Numbered from the stretch's first letter, positions 36,495 to 45,806 are shown. The stretch is DNA of 64,000 nt from Azoarcus sp. KH32C (GCF_000349945.1 NC_020516.1:4154001-4218000), one strand, 5' to 3'. The notes: generated from the sequence alone by a model not told the origin. Numbers and translations: made by a program.

Positions 36495-37805
36495 TTATTC
36501 GCTCAGCAGGGCGTTGACGACCTGGATGTCCTCTTCGCCGAGGGTGCCGGCTGCCGCCTTCAGACGCAGTTGGGCAAGCATCGTGTCGTAGCGGGCCCGA
36601 GCAAGCTGGCGCAGGGTGTCGGCGAGCTGGCTCTGGGCGTTCAGGACGTCGATGTTGATGCGCACCCCGACCTCGTAACCGAGACGGTTCGCGTCGAGCG
36701 CCGAGGTCGAGGAGACCTTCGCGGCCTCCAGCGCCTTGATCTGCGCGAGACCGCTGGTCACACCCAGGTAGGCTTGGCGGGCAGCGAGCGCGGCCGTGCG
36801 CCGGGCGTCCTCGAGGTCGGCGTCGGCCTTCACCTTCAGAGCCGCTGCCTCGCGTTCGCGCGAGGAAACGGCACCGCCTGCGAAGAGCGGCACGTTGAGT
36901 TGCAGACCAACCGTCGTCGCCTCGGTGACCTGCGAGCGGCCGGTGCTGGTGCTGAAGCCGACGCTGTTGCGGCCTTGGGTCGCGACCAGATCGACCGTCG
37001 GGTAATGGCCGGCGCGCGAACGTTCGACCTCGCGATCGGCGATCTGTAACGCCAGTTGCTGGGCCTGCACGGTATAACTGCCCTGCTCCGCAGCCGAGGC
37101 CCAGTCCACGATGTTGTCGGGCTGGGGCCGGGACAATGTCAGGCCGGGGCGCAGGCCGGCGAGAGGCGAGGTTTCCTTGCCGACGATCTGGGCGAGGGCC
37201 TGACGGCGCACGTCGAGGTCGTTCTGCGCGGCGATTTCCTGCGCCGACGCGAGGTCGAAGCGCGACTGGGCTTCATGCACGTCGGTGATCGTGACCGTGC
37301 CGACCTCGAAGCTCGCCTTCGCGAGCTGCCGTTGTTCGGAGGCAGCCTTGCGCAGTTCCGAGACCGCGCTCAGGGAATCCTGGGCGTTGAGGACATCGAA
37401 ATAGGCCTGCGAGACGCGTAGGATGAGGTCCTGGCGCGCGAGCCCGAGCTGGGCTTCGGCCAGCGCAGTCTGCAGTTCGCCCTGCTTGTATTGGACCCAG
37501 TTCTGCCAGCGGAAGAGCGGCTGCGTGAGCTGGACGCCGTAGCTATTGCTGTTGTACTGATGGGAACCCAAGTCCGGGCGACGGATGTCCAGGTCGTTCC
37601 ATGTCGTCCCGGCGCTGGCACCGACCGCCGGCAGAAGCCCCGCCCGCCCCTGGACGACCTTTTCCTGCCCGGCGTCGTATTGCGCGCGCGCCGAGGCATA
37701 ACGAGCATCGTTGGCAAGCGCCTCGCGATACACCTGCATCAGGTCCGCCGACCACGCCGCGCTCGACAAGAGGCTCGCCAGACAGACTACTGCCGCACGT
37801 TTCAT
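36495..37805 (-). CDS. tolC: TolC-family outer-membrane efflux protein
   Basis: 436 residues. A signal peptide (MKRAAVVCLASLLSSAAWSA) precedes two repeated alpha-barrel/beta-strand halves. The first reads DLMQVYREALANDARYASARAQYDAGQEK and YGVQLTQPLFRW; the second VGLQLNVPLFAGGAVSSR and RLGYEVGVRINIDVLNAQSQL. This is the TolC duct used by tripartite pumps and type I secretion. The RND pump about 1 kb upstream on the same strand is a natural partner, although rhodanese and pcm genes lie between. In other proteobacteria tolC also neighbours pcm and rhodanese genes. Confidence 0.95.
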   Translation of the reverse strand: MKRAAVVCLASLLSSAAWSADLMQVYREALANDARYASARAQYDAGQEKVVQGRAGLLPAVGASAGTTWNDLDIRRPDLGSHQYNSNSYGVQLTQPLFRWQNWVQYKQGELQTALAEAQLGLARQDLILRVSQAYFDVLNAQDSLSAVSELRKAASEQRQLAKASFEVGTVTITDVHEAQSRFDLASAQEIAAQNDLDVRRQALAQIVGKETSPLAGLRPGLTLSRPQPDNIVDWASAAEQGSYTVQAQQLALQIADREVERSRAGHYPTVDLVATQGRNSVGFSTSTGRSQVTEATTVGLQLNVPLFAGGAVSSREREAAALKVKADADLEDARRTAALAARQAYLGVTSGLAQIKALEAAKVSSTSALDANRLGYEVGVRINIDVLNAQSQLADTLRQLARARYDTMLAQLRLKAAAGTLGEEDIQVVNALLSE

Positions 37806-37836
37806 CTACTTCTCCGGAGGAATACGCAGCGATCGG

Positions 37837-38160
37837 TCAGTAACGAGGCATGGCCGGATCAACCAGCTCGGCCCACGCATGGACGCCGCCGGCAAGATTG
37901 ACCACACGCGAGAAGCCCTGCCTCTCGAGGAACATGCAGACCTGTGCGCTGCGGCCGCCATGATGGCAGATTACTACGATGTCGGCATCGGGATCGAGCT
38001 CCTGCTGACGGGCGGGCACGGTGCCCATCGGCATCAGCTCAGCGCCGGGGATGCGGCAGATGTCGAACTCTGCCGGCTCGCGCACGTCGAGCAGCATGGG
38101 TTTCGCGCGTTCGGGGTCAGCCAGCCAGTCGGCCAGCTCGGTGACGCTCATCTGTCGCAT
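37837..38160 (-). CDS. Single-domain rhodanese
   Basis: 107 residues. MLLDVREPAEFDICRIPGA and the active loop ICHHGGRSAQVCMFLERQGF, with the persulfide-forming Cys at the loop start, identify a GlpE-like rhodanese. VVNLAGGVHAWA closes the fold. It probably carries sulfane sulfur in the cytoplasm. There is no signal peptide. It lies 10 bases after pcm and 31 before tolC, so the three are probably cotranscribed. Confidence 0.93.
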   Translation of the reverse strand: MRQMSVTELADWLADPERAKPMLLDVREPAEFDICRIPGAELMPMGTVPARQQELDPDADIVVICHHGGRSAQVCMFLERQGFSRVVNLAGGVHAWAELVDPAMPRY

Positions 38161-38170
38161 CCTGAACTCC

Positions 38171-38824
38171 TTAGAAGCGGAATTCGTCCTTGCGCTGCGC
38201 GTTCTTCAGCATCGGGACGATGGTTTCAAAAACGTCTTCGGTCTTGAACTGGCCTTCGCCGGTACAGGTCACGAGACGACCTTCCATGACGGGGGCGTCG
38301 CCGACGAAGGCGAACAGGCGGCCGCCGACCTTCAGTTGCTGGAGCAGGCTTTGCGGAAGCATCGGCAGTCCGCCCGAGACGACGATCACGTCGTAGGGCG
38401 CGCGGGCCGACCAGCCCCCGGCGGCGTCACCCTCTTCCACGATGACGTTCTCGACGCCGTAGCGGTTGAGGTTTTCGCTCGCGAACTTGGCGAGTTCGGG
38501 TTCGATTTCGATCGTCCGCACCCAGTCGGTACGAGCCGCGAGCAGCGCCGCGAAGTAGCCCGAACCGGCACCGATCTCGAGCACGGAGTCCGAACGCTTG
38601 AGCTGCAGCGCCTGCAGGATCTTGCCTTCGATCACCGGCTTGAGCATCACCTGGCCGCAGCCGATCGGGATCTCGCCGTCAGCGAAGGCGAGCGTCTTGT
38701 AGGCGGAGGGAACGAATTCCTCGCGCTTGACCGTCATCAGTAGGTCGAGGACGTCCATATCCAGCACATCCCAAGGGCGGATCTGCTGCTCGACCATGTT
38801 GAAGCGGGCACGTTCGAAGTTCAT
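38171..38824 (-). CDS. pcm: Protein-L-isoaspartate O-methyltransferase
   Basis: 217 residues from the ATG at 38824, chosen for the AGGAAG ribosome site upstream. The frame extends further but without family features. The N terminus NFERARFNMVEQQIRPWDV and motif I VLEIGAGSGYFAALLA are typical of the alpha-proteobacterial/betaproteobacterial Pcm branch. The enzyme methylates isoaspartyl residues in damaged proteins. A strong palindrome sits just upstream. Confidence 0.92.
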   Translation of the reverse strand: MNFERARFNMVEQQIRPWDVLDMDVLDLLMTVKREEFVPSAYKTLAFADGEIPIGCGQVMLKPVIEGKILQALQLKRSDSVLEIGAGSGYFAALLAARTDWVRTIEIEPELAKFASENLNRYGVENVIVEEGDAAGGWSARAPYDVIVVSGGLPMLPQSLLQQLKVGGRLFAFVGDAPVMEGRLVTCTGEGQFKTEDVFETIVPMLKNAQRKDEFRF

Positions 38825-38845
38825 GGCTTTGGCTTCCTGTCCAAA

Positions 38846-38863
38846 TATTAGCACACGCTAATA
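38846..38863. promoter_or_regulatory. Operator-like palindrome upstream of pcm
   Basis: TATTAGC-ACAC-GCTAATA is a perfect 7+7 inverted repeat with a 4-base spacer, 22-39 bases before the pcm ATG. Its size suits a dimeric regulator (for example MarR-type), and its TATTAG half could overlap a -10 box on the minus strand. The regulator is unknown. Confidence 0.45.
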
Positions 38864-38891
38864 GAGCGCGCGGTGAGTAAACTTTCACATT

Positions 38892-41800
38892 CTAACTCAC
38901 TTGTTGCGTCGCAAGAGGCCGCGATGATCCGGACGCTTCAGTGGTTTCGCGCGCCACCCGATACCAGGCCGCATACAACGCAGGTAGAAAGATCAGCGTC
39001 AGCAGCGTCGCGACGGTCAGCCCACCCATGATCGCCACCGCCATCGGACCGAAGAAGGCACTGCGTGTGAGCGGAATCATCGCAAGGATCGCCGCGGCGG
39101 CGGTCAGCATGATCGGACGGAAGCGACGCACGGTCGATTCGACGACGGCCTCCCAGGCGCTGCGCCCGGCCTCGCGGTCCTGGCGGATCTGGTCGACCAG
39201 GATCACCGCGTTGCGCATGATCATCCCCGACAGCGCGATGGTGCCGAGCATCGCAACGAAACCGAAGGGCTTGTGGAACGCAAGCAGGAAGGTCGTCACG
39301 CCGACGAGCCCGAGCGGCGCGGTCAGCACGACCATCGCGACGCGGGAGAAGCTCTGCAGCTGGAGCATCAGCACCGTCAGCACGGCAATGATGAAAAGCG
39401 GCATCCCGGCCGCGACCGAGCCGCCGCCTTTGGCGCTCTCCTCGACCGACCCGCCGACTTCGATGTGGGCGCCGAGCGGCAGCTTGGCCTGCAGCGCGTC
39501 GATCTGCGGCGCGAGCTGGGCGACGATGGCGGCGGGCTGGACGTTGCCGTACAGGGTTGCGCGCACGGTGACGGTGGGCACGCGGTTGCGGCGCCAGATC
39601 ACGCCTTGCTCGAAGCCGTATTCCGGGGTCGCGATCTGCGACAGCGAGACGCTGTGGCCGTTGCCGGTCGGGATCGCGAGGTCCGGCAGCAGGCCGAGAT
39701 GGACACGTTCGGACTCGGCGCCGCGCAGCAGCACATCGATGGTCTCGGTGCCTTCGCGGAACTGCGTGACGGCGAGCCCCTGCAGCGAGGTGTTCAAAAG
39801 CGTCGCAACATCCTGGCTGGAGAGCCCCAGCAGGCGTGCCTTGTCCTGGTCGATGCGCAAGCCGACACGTTTCGAGGGCTCTTCCCAGTCGAGATGCACG
39901 TTCGAGAGCTCGGCGTTGCCGCGCATGACTTCGGCGACCTGATGCGCGACGCGACGCGCCTCATCGATGTTCTGGCCGCTGACGCGGTACTGGACCGGGA
40001 AGCCGACCGGCGGACCGTTTTCGAGGCGATTGACGACGCCGAGCACGTCGGGCGGCCCCTGCTCGAACAGCGCGATCAGCTTCGCGCGCAGGGCCTCGCG
40101 GGAGGCGGGGCCGTCGGTCAGGACGACGAACTGGGCGAAGCTGGTCTGTTCGAGCTGCTGATCGAGCGGCAGGTAGAAGCGCGGACTGCCGCCGCCGAGC
40201 CAAGCGACGTAGTTGTCGATGCCGGATTCGCCGTCGAGAAAGGCTTCGATGCGCTTGACCGCGCGCTCGGTCGCGTCGTGCGACGCGCCTTCGGCGAGAC
40301 GCAGGTCGATCAGCAACTCGGGGCGGGTCGAGTCGGGGAAGAACTGCTGCGGCACGAAGCGCACGAAGACGACGAGGGAAGCGATGAAGATCGCGACGGT
40401 CAGCGCGATCACGCGCCAGCGGTGGGCGACGCAGGCTTCGACGAGGGCGCGGAAGCGGCTGTAGAAGGGGGTGTGGTAGATCGCGTGCTCGTCGTGCTGC
40501 GCGTGGGCGTGCGCCGCACGACGCGCGGCCATTCGCTCGGCGAAGCGTGGCGAGACCCGTGCGAGGAGGCGCGCGAGCGGCGAAGGCTTGCCGTTGTTGG
40601 CGCGAAAGTCCGGCAGCAGGTGCAGGCCGAGCCAGGGCACGAAGAGCACGGCAGCGACCCAGGACACGAGCAGCGCGATCACGGTGACCTGGAAGATCGA
40701 GCGCGTGTATTCGCCGGTCGAGGATGCGGCGGTCGCGATCGGCAGGAAGCCGGCGGCGGTGACGAGCGTGCCGGAGAGCATCGGCATCGCGGTCGAGGTG
40801 TAGGCGAAGCTCGCCGCGCGGACGCGGTCCCAGCCCTGCTCCATCTTCGTCGCCATCATCTCGACGGCGATGATGGCGTCGTCGACCAGCAGGCCCAGCG
40901 CAATGATCAGCGCGCCGAGCGAGATCTTGTGCAGGCCGATGTCGAAGAGGTTCATGAAGAGGAAGGTGATCGCGAGCACGACCGGGATGATCACGAGCAC
41001 GACGACGCCGGTGCGCAGGCCGAGCGACATCAGGCTCACGGCCATCACGATCACGACGGCCTCGGTGAGCACATGCACGAACTCGCCGACCGAGCGGGAC
41101 ACGGCGCGCGGCTGGTCGGCGACGCGCTCCAGGCGCAGACCGACCGGCAGTTGCGCTTCGATGCGCGCGACGGCCTCGTCGAGGTGCTTGCCGAGCGCGA
41201 TGATGTCGCCGCCCGCGCGCATCGAGACGCCGATGCCGAGCGCGTCCTCGCCCTTGAAGCGCATGCGTTCGCGTGGCGGATCGGCATAGCCGCGGCGGAC
41301 CTCGGTGACGTCGCCGAGGCGGAAGCTGCGGCCTTGCGCGCGGATCACGGTCGCGCGGATCGCATCGAGGTCGTCGAAGGCGCCGGTCGGGCGCAGCCAG
41401 ATCCGTTCGTCGCCGGTCTCGAAGAAGCCGGCGCCGGCCGTGGCGTTTTGGCCGGCGAGCGACGAGACGATGTCGCGCGCGGAAAGGCCGAAGGTCGCGA
41501 GCTTGGTGTTCGACAGTTCGATGAAGACGCGTTGCGGCTGCTCGCCAAAGAAGCTGACCTTCGCGACGTCGTGCACGCGCAGCAGTTCGCTGCGGATCGC
41601 CTCCGCGTAGCGCTTGAGCTCCGCTTGGTCGAGCCCTTCGCCGACCAGCGCGAAGATGTTGCCGTAGGTGTCGCCGAACTCGTCGTTGAAACTGGGGCCG
41701 ACAATGCCTTGCGGCAGCGTGTAGCGGATGTCGCCGATCTTCTTGCGCACCTGGTACCAGACCTCGGGGATCTCGCGCGCCGGCGTCGAGTCGCGGGCGA

Positions 41801-42113
41801 CGAAGAAGACCATCGATTCGCCGGGCCGCGAGAAGCTGCGGACGACGTCGACCTGCGCGACCTCCTGCAGCTTCTTCTCGATCTTGTCGGTGACCTGGCG
41901 CGCGACCTCCTCTGCGGCGGCGCCCGGCCACTCGGTGCGGATCACCATCACCTTGAACGTGAAGGGCGGATCCTCGGACTGGCCGAGCCGTCCGAAGGAG
42001 TACGCGCCGATCACGGTCAGCACGATCATGAAGTAGAGGACGAGCGACCGGTGACGCAGGCCCCAGGCCGAGATGTTGAAGCGTCCGTCGCGATGTTCGG
42101 AGCCGGTGTTCAT
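38892..42113 (-). CDS. RND-family multidrug efflux transporter
   Basis: 1073 residues, twelve membrane helices in two halves with two large periplasmic loops. RFNISAWGLRHRSLVLYFMIVL opens the protein. TM4 contains LGLLVDDAIIAVEMM with the Asp pair for proton relay, and FVAMLGTIALSGMIMRNAVILVDQI is the C-half equivalent. It resembles the VexF/MexK-like HAE-1 branch with SEDPPFTFKVMVIRTEWPGA in the first porter loop. The ATG overlaps the adaptor stop (ATGA). A 1059-codon antisense frame opposite it is a shadow. Confidence 0.95.
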   Translation of the reverse strand: MNTGSEHRDGRFNISAWGLRHRSLVLYFMIVLTVIGAYSFGRLGQSEDPPFTFKVMVIRTEWPGAAAEEVARQVTDKIEKKLQEVAQVDVVRSFSRPGESMVFFVARDSTPAREIPEVWYQVRKKIGDIRYTLPQGIVGPSFNDEFGDTYGNIFALVGEGLDQAELKRYAEAIRSELLRVHDVAKVSFFGEQPQRVFIELSNTKLATFGLSARDIVSSLAGQNATAGAGFFETGDERIWLRPTGAFDDLDAIRATVIRAQGRSFRLGDVTEVRRGYADPPRERMRFKGEDALGIGVSMRAGGDIIALGKHLDEAVARIEAQLPVGLRLERVADQPRAVSRSVGEFVHVLTEAVVIVMAVSLMSLGLRTGVVVLVIIPVVLAITFLFMNLFDIGLHKISLGALIIALGLLVDDAIIAVEMMATKMEQGWDRVRAASFAYTSTAMPMLSGTLVTAAGFLPIATAASSTGEYTRSIFQVTVIALLVSWVAAVLFVPWLGLHLLPDFRANNGKPSPLARLLARVSPRFAERMAARRAAHAHAQHDEHAIYHTPFYSRFRALVEACVAHRWRVIALTVAIFIASLVVFVRFVPQQFFPDSTRPELLIDLRLAEGASHDATERAVKRIEAFLDGESGIDNYVAWLGGGSPRFYLPLDQQLEQTSFAQFVVLTDGPASREALRAKLIALFEQGPPDVLGVVNRLENGPPVGFPVQYRVSGQNIDEARRVAHQVAEVMRGNAELSNVHLDWEEPSKRVGLRIDQDKARLLGLSSQDVATLLNTSLQGLAVTQFREGTETIDVLLRGAESERVHLGLLPDLAIPTGNGHSVSLSQIATPEYGFEQGVIWRRNRVPTVTVRATLYGNVQPAAIVAQLAPQIDALQAKLPLGAHIEVGGSVEESAKGGGSVAAGMPLFIIAVLTVLMLQLQSFSRVAMVVLTAPLGLVGVTTFLLAFHKPFGFVAMLGTIALSGMIMRNAVILVDQIRQDREAGRSAWEAVVESTVRRFRPIMLTAAAAILAMIPLTRSAFFGPMAVAIMGGLTVATLLTLIFLPALYAAWYRVARETTEASGSSRPLATQQVS

Positions 42114-43201
42114 TTGCGCATATCCAGCGCGACGGGCGCGTTCTCGTCGACGGGGCGAACAGTCTCGCCGGCGACCAGTCGATGCACGCCGGTCAGCACG
42201 ACACGTGCGCCCGACGGCAGACCGCCGCGGATCGCGACACCGTCCTCGCGGAATTCGCCGACATCGACCTCGACCGGCCGGACTTGCGATGCGTCGTCGA
42301 CGATCCAGACGCTTGTGCGCCCGTCGGCGCGCGTCACCGCAGTGAGCGGCAGCAGGGTCTGCGCCGTACCGGCCGTCGCAAACGCGACGCTCGCGGTGGC
42401 GCCGAGCGGCAAGCCGACGTCCGCTCCGGGGATGCTCACGCGCACGGCGTAGCTGCGGGTCGCGGTGTCGGCCGCCGGGGCGATCTCGCGCACTATTGCC
42501 GGGTAGTCTTTCTGCGGGCTCGCCCAGGCGCGGATCACGGCCGGCATGCCGGGCACGAGCGTCGCGATGCGGCTTTCCGGGACGGCGATCAGCACTTCAC
42601 GCTCCTCGGGCCGCGCGATGCGCACGACGGCCTGACCGGCGGAGACCACTTGGCCGGCTTCGCCCATCGCCGCGGTAACGACGCCGTCGTGGTCGGCGAC
42701 AAGCGTCGCGTACGCGGTCTGGTTGCCGGCTGTCGAGGCCTGGGCACGGGCCTGGCGCAGCCGCGCTTCGGCGGCCTGTAAGGTAGTCCTGCGCGTATCG
42801 AGGGCCGACGCGCTGACGAAGTTCTTCGCATGCAATCCCTCGACGCGCGACAGCTCGGCGCGCGCGAGCGCGGCGTCGGCCTCGGCCGCAGCGACGGCTG
42901 CGCCGGCGGCCTGTTCGGCGAGCCGGGTATCCTGCGGGTCGAGCCGCGCGAGGACCTGGCCGGCCCGCACCTGGGCGCCGACATCGACGCGACGCTCAAT
43001 GAGCTTGCCGCCGATGCGGAAACCGAGGTCGGCTTCGTGGCGGGCCTTCACTTCGCCCGTGTAGACGTTGAGGCTCGGTGCGCTGCCGGATGCCGAAAGG
43101 GTTCGCACGATCACTGCGCGGGGAGCCTTCTCCGGCACGGTCGGGCCGGAACAGGCCGCCAGCACGACGGCAGCCACCAATGCGTTTGCCAGGACTTTCA
43201 T
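42110..43201 (-). CDS. RND periplasmic adaptor (membrane fusion protein)
   Basis: 363 residues from the ATG at 43201; a longer frame upstream lies in the tetR gene. A lipoprotein-type signal ends at VVLAACSG (Cys18). The barrel-sandwich/lipoyl halves are seen in GEVKARHEADLGFRIGGKLIERRVDVGAQVRAGQ and TLVADHDGVVTAAMGEAGQVVSAGQ, with an alpha-hairpin (AEADAALARAELSRVEGLHAK) between. It links the pump at 38892-42113 with an outer-membrane duct. ATGA overlaps at both ends show tight coupling. Confidence 0.95.
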   Translation of the reverse strand: MKVLANALVAAVVLAACSGPTVPEKAPRAVIVRTLSASGSAPSLNVYTGEVKARHEADLGFRIGGKLIERRVDVGAQVRAGQVLARLDPQDTRLAEQAAGAAVAAAEADAALARAELSRVEGLHAKNFVSASALDTRRTTLQAAEARLRQARAQASTAGNQTAYATLVADHDGVVTAAMGEAGQVVSAGQAVVRIARPEEREVLIAVPESRIATLVPGMPAVIRAWASPQKDYPAIVREIAPAADTATRSYAVRVSIPGADVGLPLGATASVAFATAGTAQTLLPLTAVTRADGRTSVWIVDDASQVRPVEVDVGEFREDGVAIRGGLPSGARVVLTGVHRLVAGETVRPVDENAPVALDMRK

Positions 43202-43854
43202 CGACCCTCTCCAGAACGAAGCGGCTGTGCGCGCAGACCGTCGAGGATCACGTCGAAATAGGTCTGCAGATAGTGCTCGATGTTGGTGTCGGGTCCGCAA
43301 CAGGATGCGAACGAGTGTCGCCACACGGCAAGGTGCAGCAGGGGTGCGATCAGGACACTGCCGACGGTCTCGAGGTCCACTTGGCGGAATATGCCGCGCT
43401 CGATGCCGCGCGAGATGGCGGCGCGAATCAGGTTCAGCCCGCGTTGGATCACGACCTCGTGGTAATAGACGGCGACGTCGGGGAAATTGCGCGCCTCGGA
43501 CATCATCAGTTTCGGTATCCCGCCGAGCTCGGTGCTGCCGATGCGTTCCCACCAGCCGTAGAGGATCGCGCGGAGCAGCGCGACCGGGTCGTTGTATTCG
43601 TCCAGCAGCGCTTCGCCCGCCGCGATCGCCGGCACGACGCCTTCCTGGATGACCGCCTTGAAGAGCGCTTCCTTGCTGTCGAAGTACAGGTACAGCGTGC
43701 CCTTGGAGACACCGGCGCGGGCGGCGACGTCGTCGAGCTTGGTCGCGGCGAAGCCCTTCTCCACGAACAACGCTAAGGCGGCCGAGGTCAGCTCCTGCGG
43801 CCGCGCTTCCTTGCGTCGCCGACGTCGGGGTTCGGCGTTCGCCGTTTCACTCAT
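43198..43854 (-). CDS. TetR-family transcriptional regulator of the efflux operon
   Basis: 218 residues from the ATG at 43854. A basic leader (RRRRRKEARP) precedes the helix-turn-helix (ALALFVEKGFAATKLDDVAARAGVSKGTLYLYFDSKEALFKAV), and a ligand-binding domain follows. It is the first gene of the tetR-adaptor-pump operon and a 14-bp palindrome lies 24 bases upstream. Autorepression released by a pump substrate is the usual mode in this family; it is inferred here. Confidence 0.93.
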   Translation of the reverse strand: MSETANAEPRRRRRKEARPQELTSAALALFVEKGFAATKLDDVAARAGVSKGTLYLYFDSKEALFKAVIQEGVVPAIAAGEALLDEYNDPVALLRAILYGWWERIGSTELGGIPKLMMSEARNFPDVAVYYHEVVIQRGLNLIRAAISRGIERGIFRQVDLETVGSVLIAPLLHLAVWRHSFASCCGPDTNIEHYLQTYFDVILDGLRAQPLRSGEGR

Positions 43855-43877
43855 TACCTGTCTCCGGAACGTTACTG

Positions 43878-43891
43878 ACTGACTAGTCAGT
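43878..43891. promoter_or_regulatory. TetR operator upstream of the efflux operon
   Basis: ACTGACTAGTCAGT is a perfect 14-base palindrome between the tetR start and the chemoreceptor gene. The preceding repeat of ACTG (GTTACTG) makes the left side partly duplicated. Similar ACTGACTAGTCAGT-like boxes are usual for TetR regulators of RND pumps. Confidence 0.6.
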
Positions 43892-43969
43892 ACTATAGAC
43901 AGCTGTTTCCGGTGCGACAAATTCTTTCTTTGATCGGCGGGCAGCCGCGGACCCGCGCGAATTCACATC

Positions 43970-43990
43970 ACCCTTGTTTACATCAAGGGT
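43970..43990. promoter_or_regulatory. Inverted repeat, one base short of an FNR/DNR box
   Basis: ACCCTTG-TTTACAT-CAAGGGT is a perfect 7+7 inverted repeat with a 7-base spacer. The inner part TTGTTTACATCAA matches the FNR/DNR-like TTGATTTACATCAA except for one missing base, which would change dimer spacing. It lies about 20 bases before the sigma-28 promoter of the chemoreceptor gene and about 115 bases before tetR. Target and regulator are uncertain. Confidence 0.35.
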
Positions 43991-44008
43991 AAAGATGCGC
44001 CAATTCAT

Positions 44009-44035
44009 TAAACTCCGTTTCAAATTTGCCGTTGT
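44009..44035 (+). promoter_or_regulatory. Sigma-28 (FliA) promoter of the chemoreceptor gene
   Basis: TAAA (44009-44012), exactly 15 bases, then GCCGTTGT (44028-44035). This matches TAAA-N15-GCCGATAA with two changes in the -10 half. It lies about 95 bases before the ATG at 44129 and is correctly oriented. It ties the receptor to the flagellar-chemotaxis regulon. Confidence 0.7.
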
Positions 44036-44128
44036 CTTGTGGACCAGCACGCCCGCTCGGATGGAATGCGCCCGACGCAGCGGGGACCCGCAAGGCGTCA
44101 GTTGACTGGAATGCAAAGGGATTCGCCC

Positions 44129-45763
44129 ATGGCTTTCACATTGACCATCAAACAGAAGCTGCTCGGCTCGGCGGGGCTGTCGCTCGCTCTAACGCTCGGC
44201 GTGGGCCTGATCGGCTATTCCTCGACGGTTCGTCTCTCGGAAGCCAGCGCGGTATCGACGACCTACGCGGAAGCGATCCGCTTCCACGTCGAAACCGACA
44301 TGTTCCACGACGCGCTGAACAGCGACGTCCAGGCGGCTCTGCTCGCCGGCATGCGCAACGACGCCGAGGCGCACAAGGCGGCGATGGAAGACGTCGCCGA
44401 GCATTCGAAGGCGATCAAGTCGAACGTCACCGAACTGCTCAAGCTCCCGATATCGGCCGATCTGCGCCGCGCGATCGAACAGGCCGACACGCCGCTCGAT
44501 GCGTACACGAAGGGCGCACAGGAAATGGTGCGCATCTCGCTCGAACAAAACGAGGCAGCGTTCGCGAAGAAACCTCATTTCGAAGAGCTGTTCGGCGAAC
44601 TCGAAAAGACGCTGGACGGGATCAGCGACCGGCTCGTCGAAGAGACCAAGCGGACGCGCGACGATGCCGCCGCCGAGGCCCGCCTGCAGGAGCGCCTGAC
44701 GCTGGGCGCTCTGGCGCTTGCGCTTCCCCTGCTGCTCGTCTTCAGCCTGGTTACGGTACGCGGCATTTCGCAGCGCTTGCAGAGCTTGGCGCGCTTCACC
44801 AACGAACTCGCGGCCGGCGACGCGGACCTCCGCAAGCGGCTGCCGACCGAAGGTGGGGACGAGATCGCGGGAAGCGCGACGTCCTTCAACGCCTTCATGA
44901 ACACGCTGCAGAACATCATCGTCGATCTGAAGCGCGAGTCCGACGGTCTGCGCAGTGCGGCGTCGCAATTGGCAAGTTCGGCATCGCATGGCCAACAGCG
45001 CTCGCATGAGCAAAGCGAAGCGACGGAATCGGCAGCGGCGACGATCGAGGAATTGACCGTGAGCATCGCCGCCGTCGCGAATAGCGCCGAGGAAGTGCGG
45101 GGCATGTCGCTCGATGCGAAGTCGCGGACGAAGGAGAGCCACGACAACCTCGAGCAGCTGGTACGGGAGGTCGGTGCGATCGAAACGGCGGTGCGCGCGA
45201 TGGCCGAATCGGCTGCGGCCTTCATCGACAGCACGACCACGATCACGTCGATGACGCGCCAGGTGCGGGAGATTGCCGACCAGACGAACCTGCTCGCGCT
45301 CAATGCGGCGATCGAGGCCGCGCGGGCCGGCGAACAGGGCCGCGGTTTCGCGGTCGTCGCCGACGAAGTGCGCAAGCTCGCCGAGCGCTCGTCGCATTCC
45401 GCGGGCCAGATCGACCAGGTGACGACGGGGCTCGGCGACCGGTCGTCGGAAGTCGAACGCGCGATCCAGGGCGGCCTGCAGGCACTGGAAAAGAGCCATG
45501 CGTGCGTGGAGCGCGTCGTCAGCAGCCTCGCGCAGGCCGACGACTCGGTTGCAAGGGCGAACAACGGCATCGACGACATCGCGCGAGCGGTGACGGAACA
45601 GCGCGCCGCGAGCCAGGGCATCGCGCAGAGCGTCGAACGGATCGCCCGCATGGCCGAGGAGAACCACGTCGCCGTGCGTCAATCGGCGGAAGTCGCGGGT
45701 TCGCTGGAAAGCGTCGCATCGCAGCTGCAGAGCCTGGTGCAGCGCTTCCGCGTCGCCGGCTGA
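44129..45763 (+). CDS. Methyl-accepting chemotaxis protein
   Basis: 544 residues from the ATG at 44129; a frame from 44039 has no support. Helix TM1 is at about 12-31 and TM2 at about 193-213, enclosing a roughly 160-residue helical periplasmic sensor domain. HAMP (about 215-265) follows, then the signalling hairpin with [20 protein letters not shown] and [18 protein letters not shown]. There is no C-terminal NWETF-like CheR tether. It lies tail-to-tail with hoxJ and is expressed from a sigma-28-type promoter. The ligand is unknown; proximity to the H2-sensing genes is only suggestive. Confidence 0.95.
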   Translation: MAFTLTIKQKLLGSAGLSLALTLGVGLIGYSSTVRLSEASAVSTTYAEAIRFHVETDMFHDALNSDVQAALLAGMRNDAEAHKAAMEDVAEHSKAIKSNVTELLKLPISADLRRAIEQADTPLDAYTKGAQEMVRISLEQNEAAFAKKPHFEELFGELEKTLDGISDRLVEETKRTRDDAAAEARLQERLTLGALALALPLLLVFSLVTVRGISQRLQSLARFTNELAAGDADLRKRLPTEGGDEIAGSATSFNAFMNTLQNIIVDLKRESDGLRSAASQLASSASHGQQRSHEQSEATESAAATIEELTVSIAAVANSAEEVRGMSLDAKSRTKESHDNLEQLVREVGAIETAVRAMAESAAAFIDSTTTITSMTRQVREIADQTNLLALNAAIEAARAGEQGRGFAVVADEVRKLAERSSHSAGQIDQVTTGLGDRSSEVERAIQGGLQALEKSHACVERVVSSLAQADDSVARANNGIDDIARAVTEQRAASQGIAQSVERIARMAEENHVAVRQSAEVAGSLESVASQLQSLVQRFRVAG

Positions 45764-45782
45764 GGCGCGTCGGGGAGCGGTG

Positions 45783-45806
45783 CGACCCGCTATGCGCCGC
45801 GGGTCG
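45783..45806. terminator. Hairpin between convergent chemoreceptor and hoxJ genes
   Basis: CGACCCGC (45783-45790) pairs with GCGGGTCG (45799-45806) over an 8-base loop, overlapping the hoxJ stop. No T-run is present. A bidirectional terminator is inferred from stem strength and position. Confidence 0.4.

Noticed and set aside
39273..42452. 1059-codon plus-strand frame opposite the RND pump gene
   Set aside because: It is rich in Arg, Asp, Glu and Val repeats with no fold and mirrors codon bias of the pump gene. Antisense shadows of this kind lie opposite most long genes here, including accC (1802-3748) and the hoxA/hoxX region.
43970..43990. A functional FNR box
   Set aside because: The half-sites TTG and CAA are 7 bases apart rather than 8, and FNR-family dimers need fixed spacing. 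Listed only as an inverted repeat.
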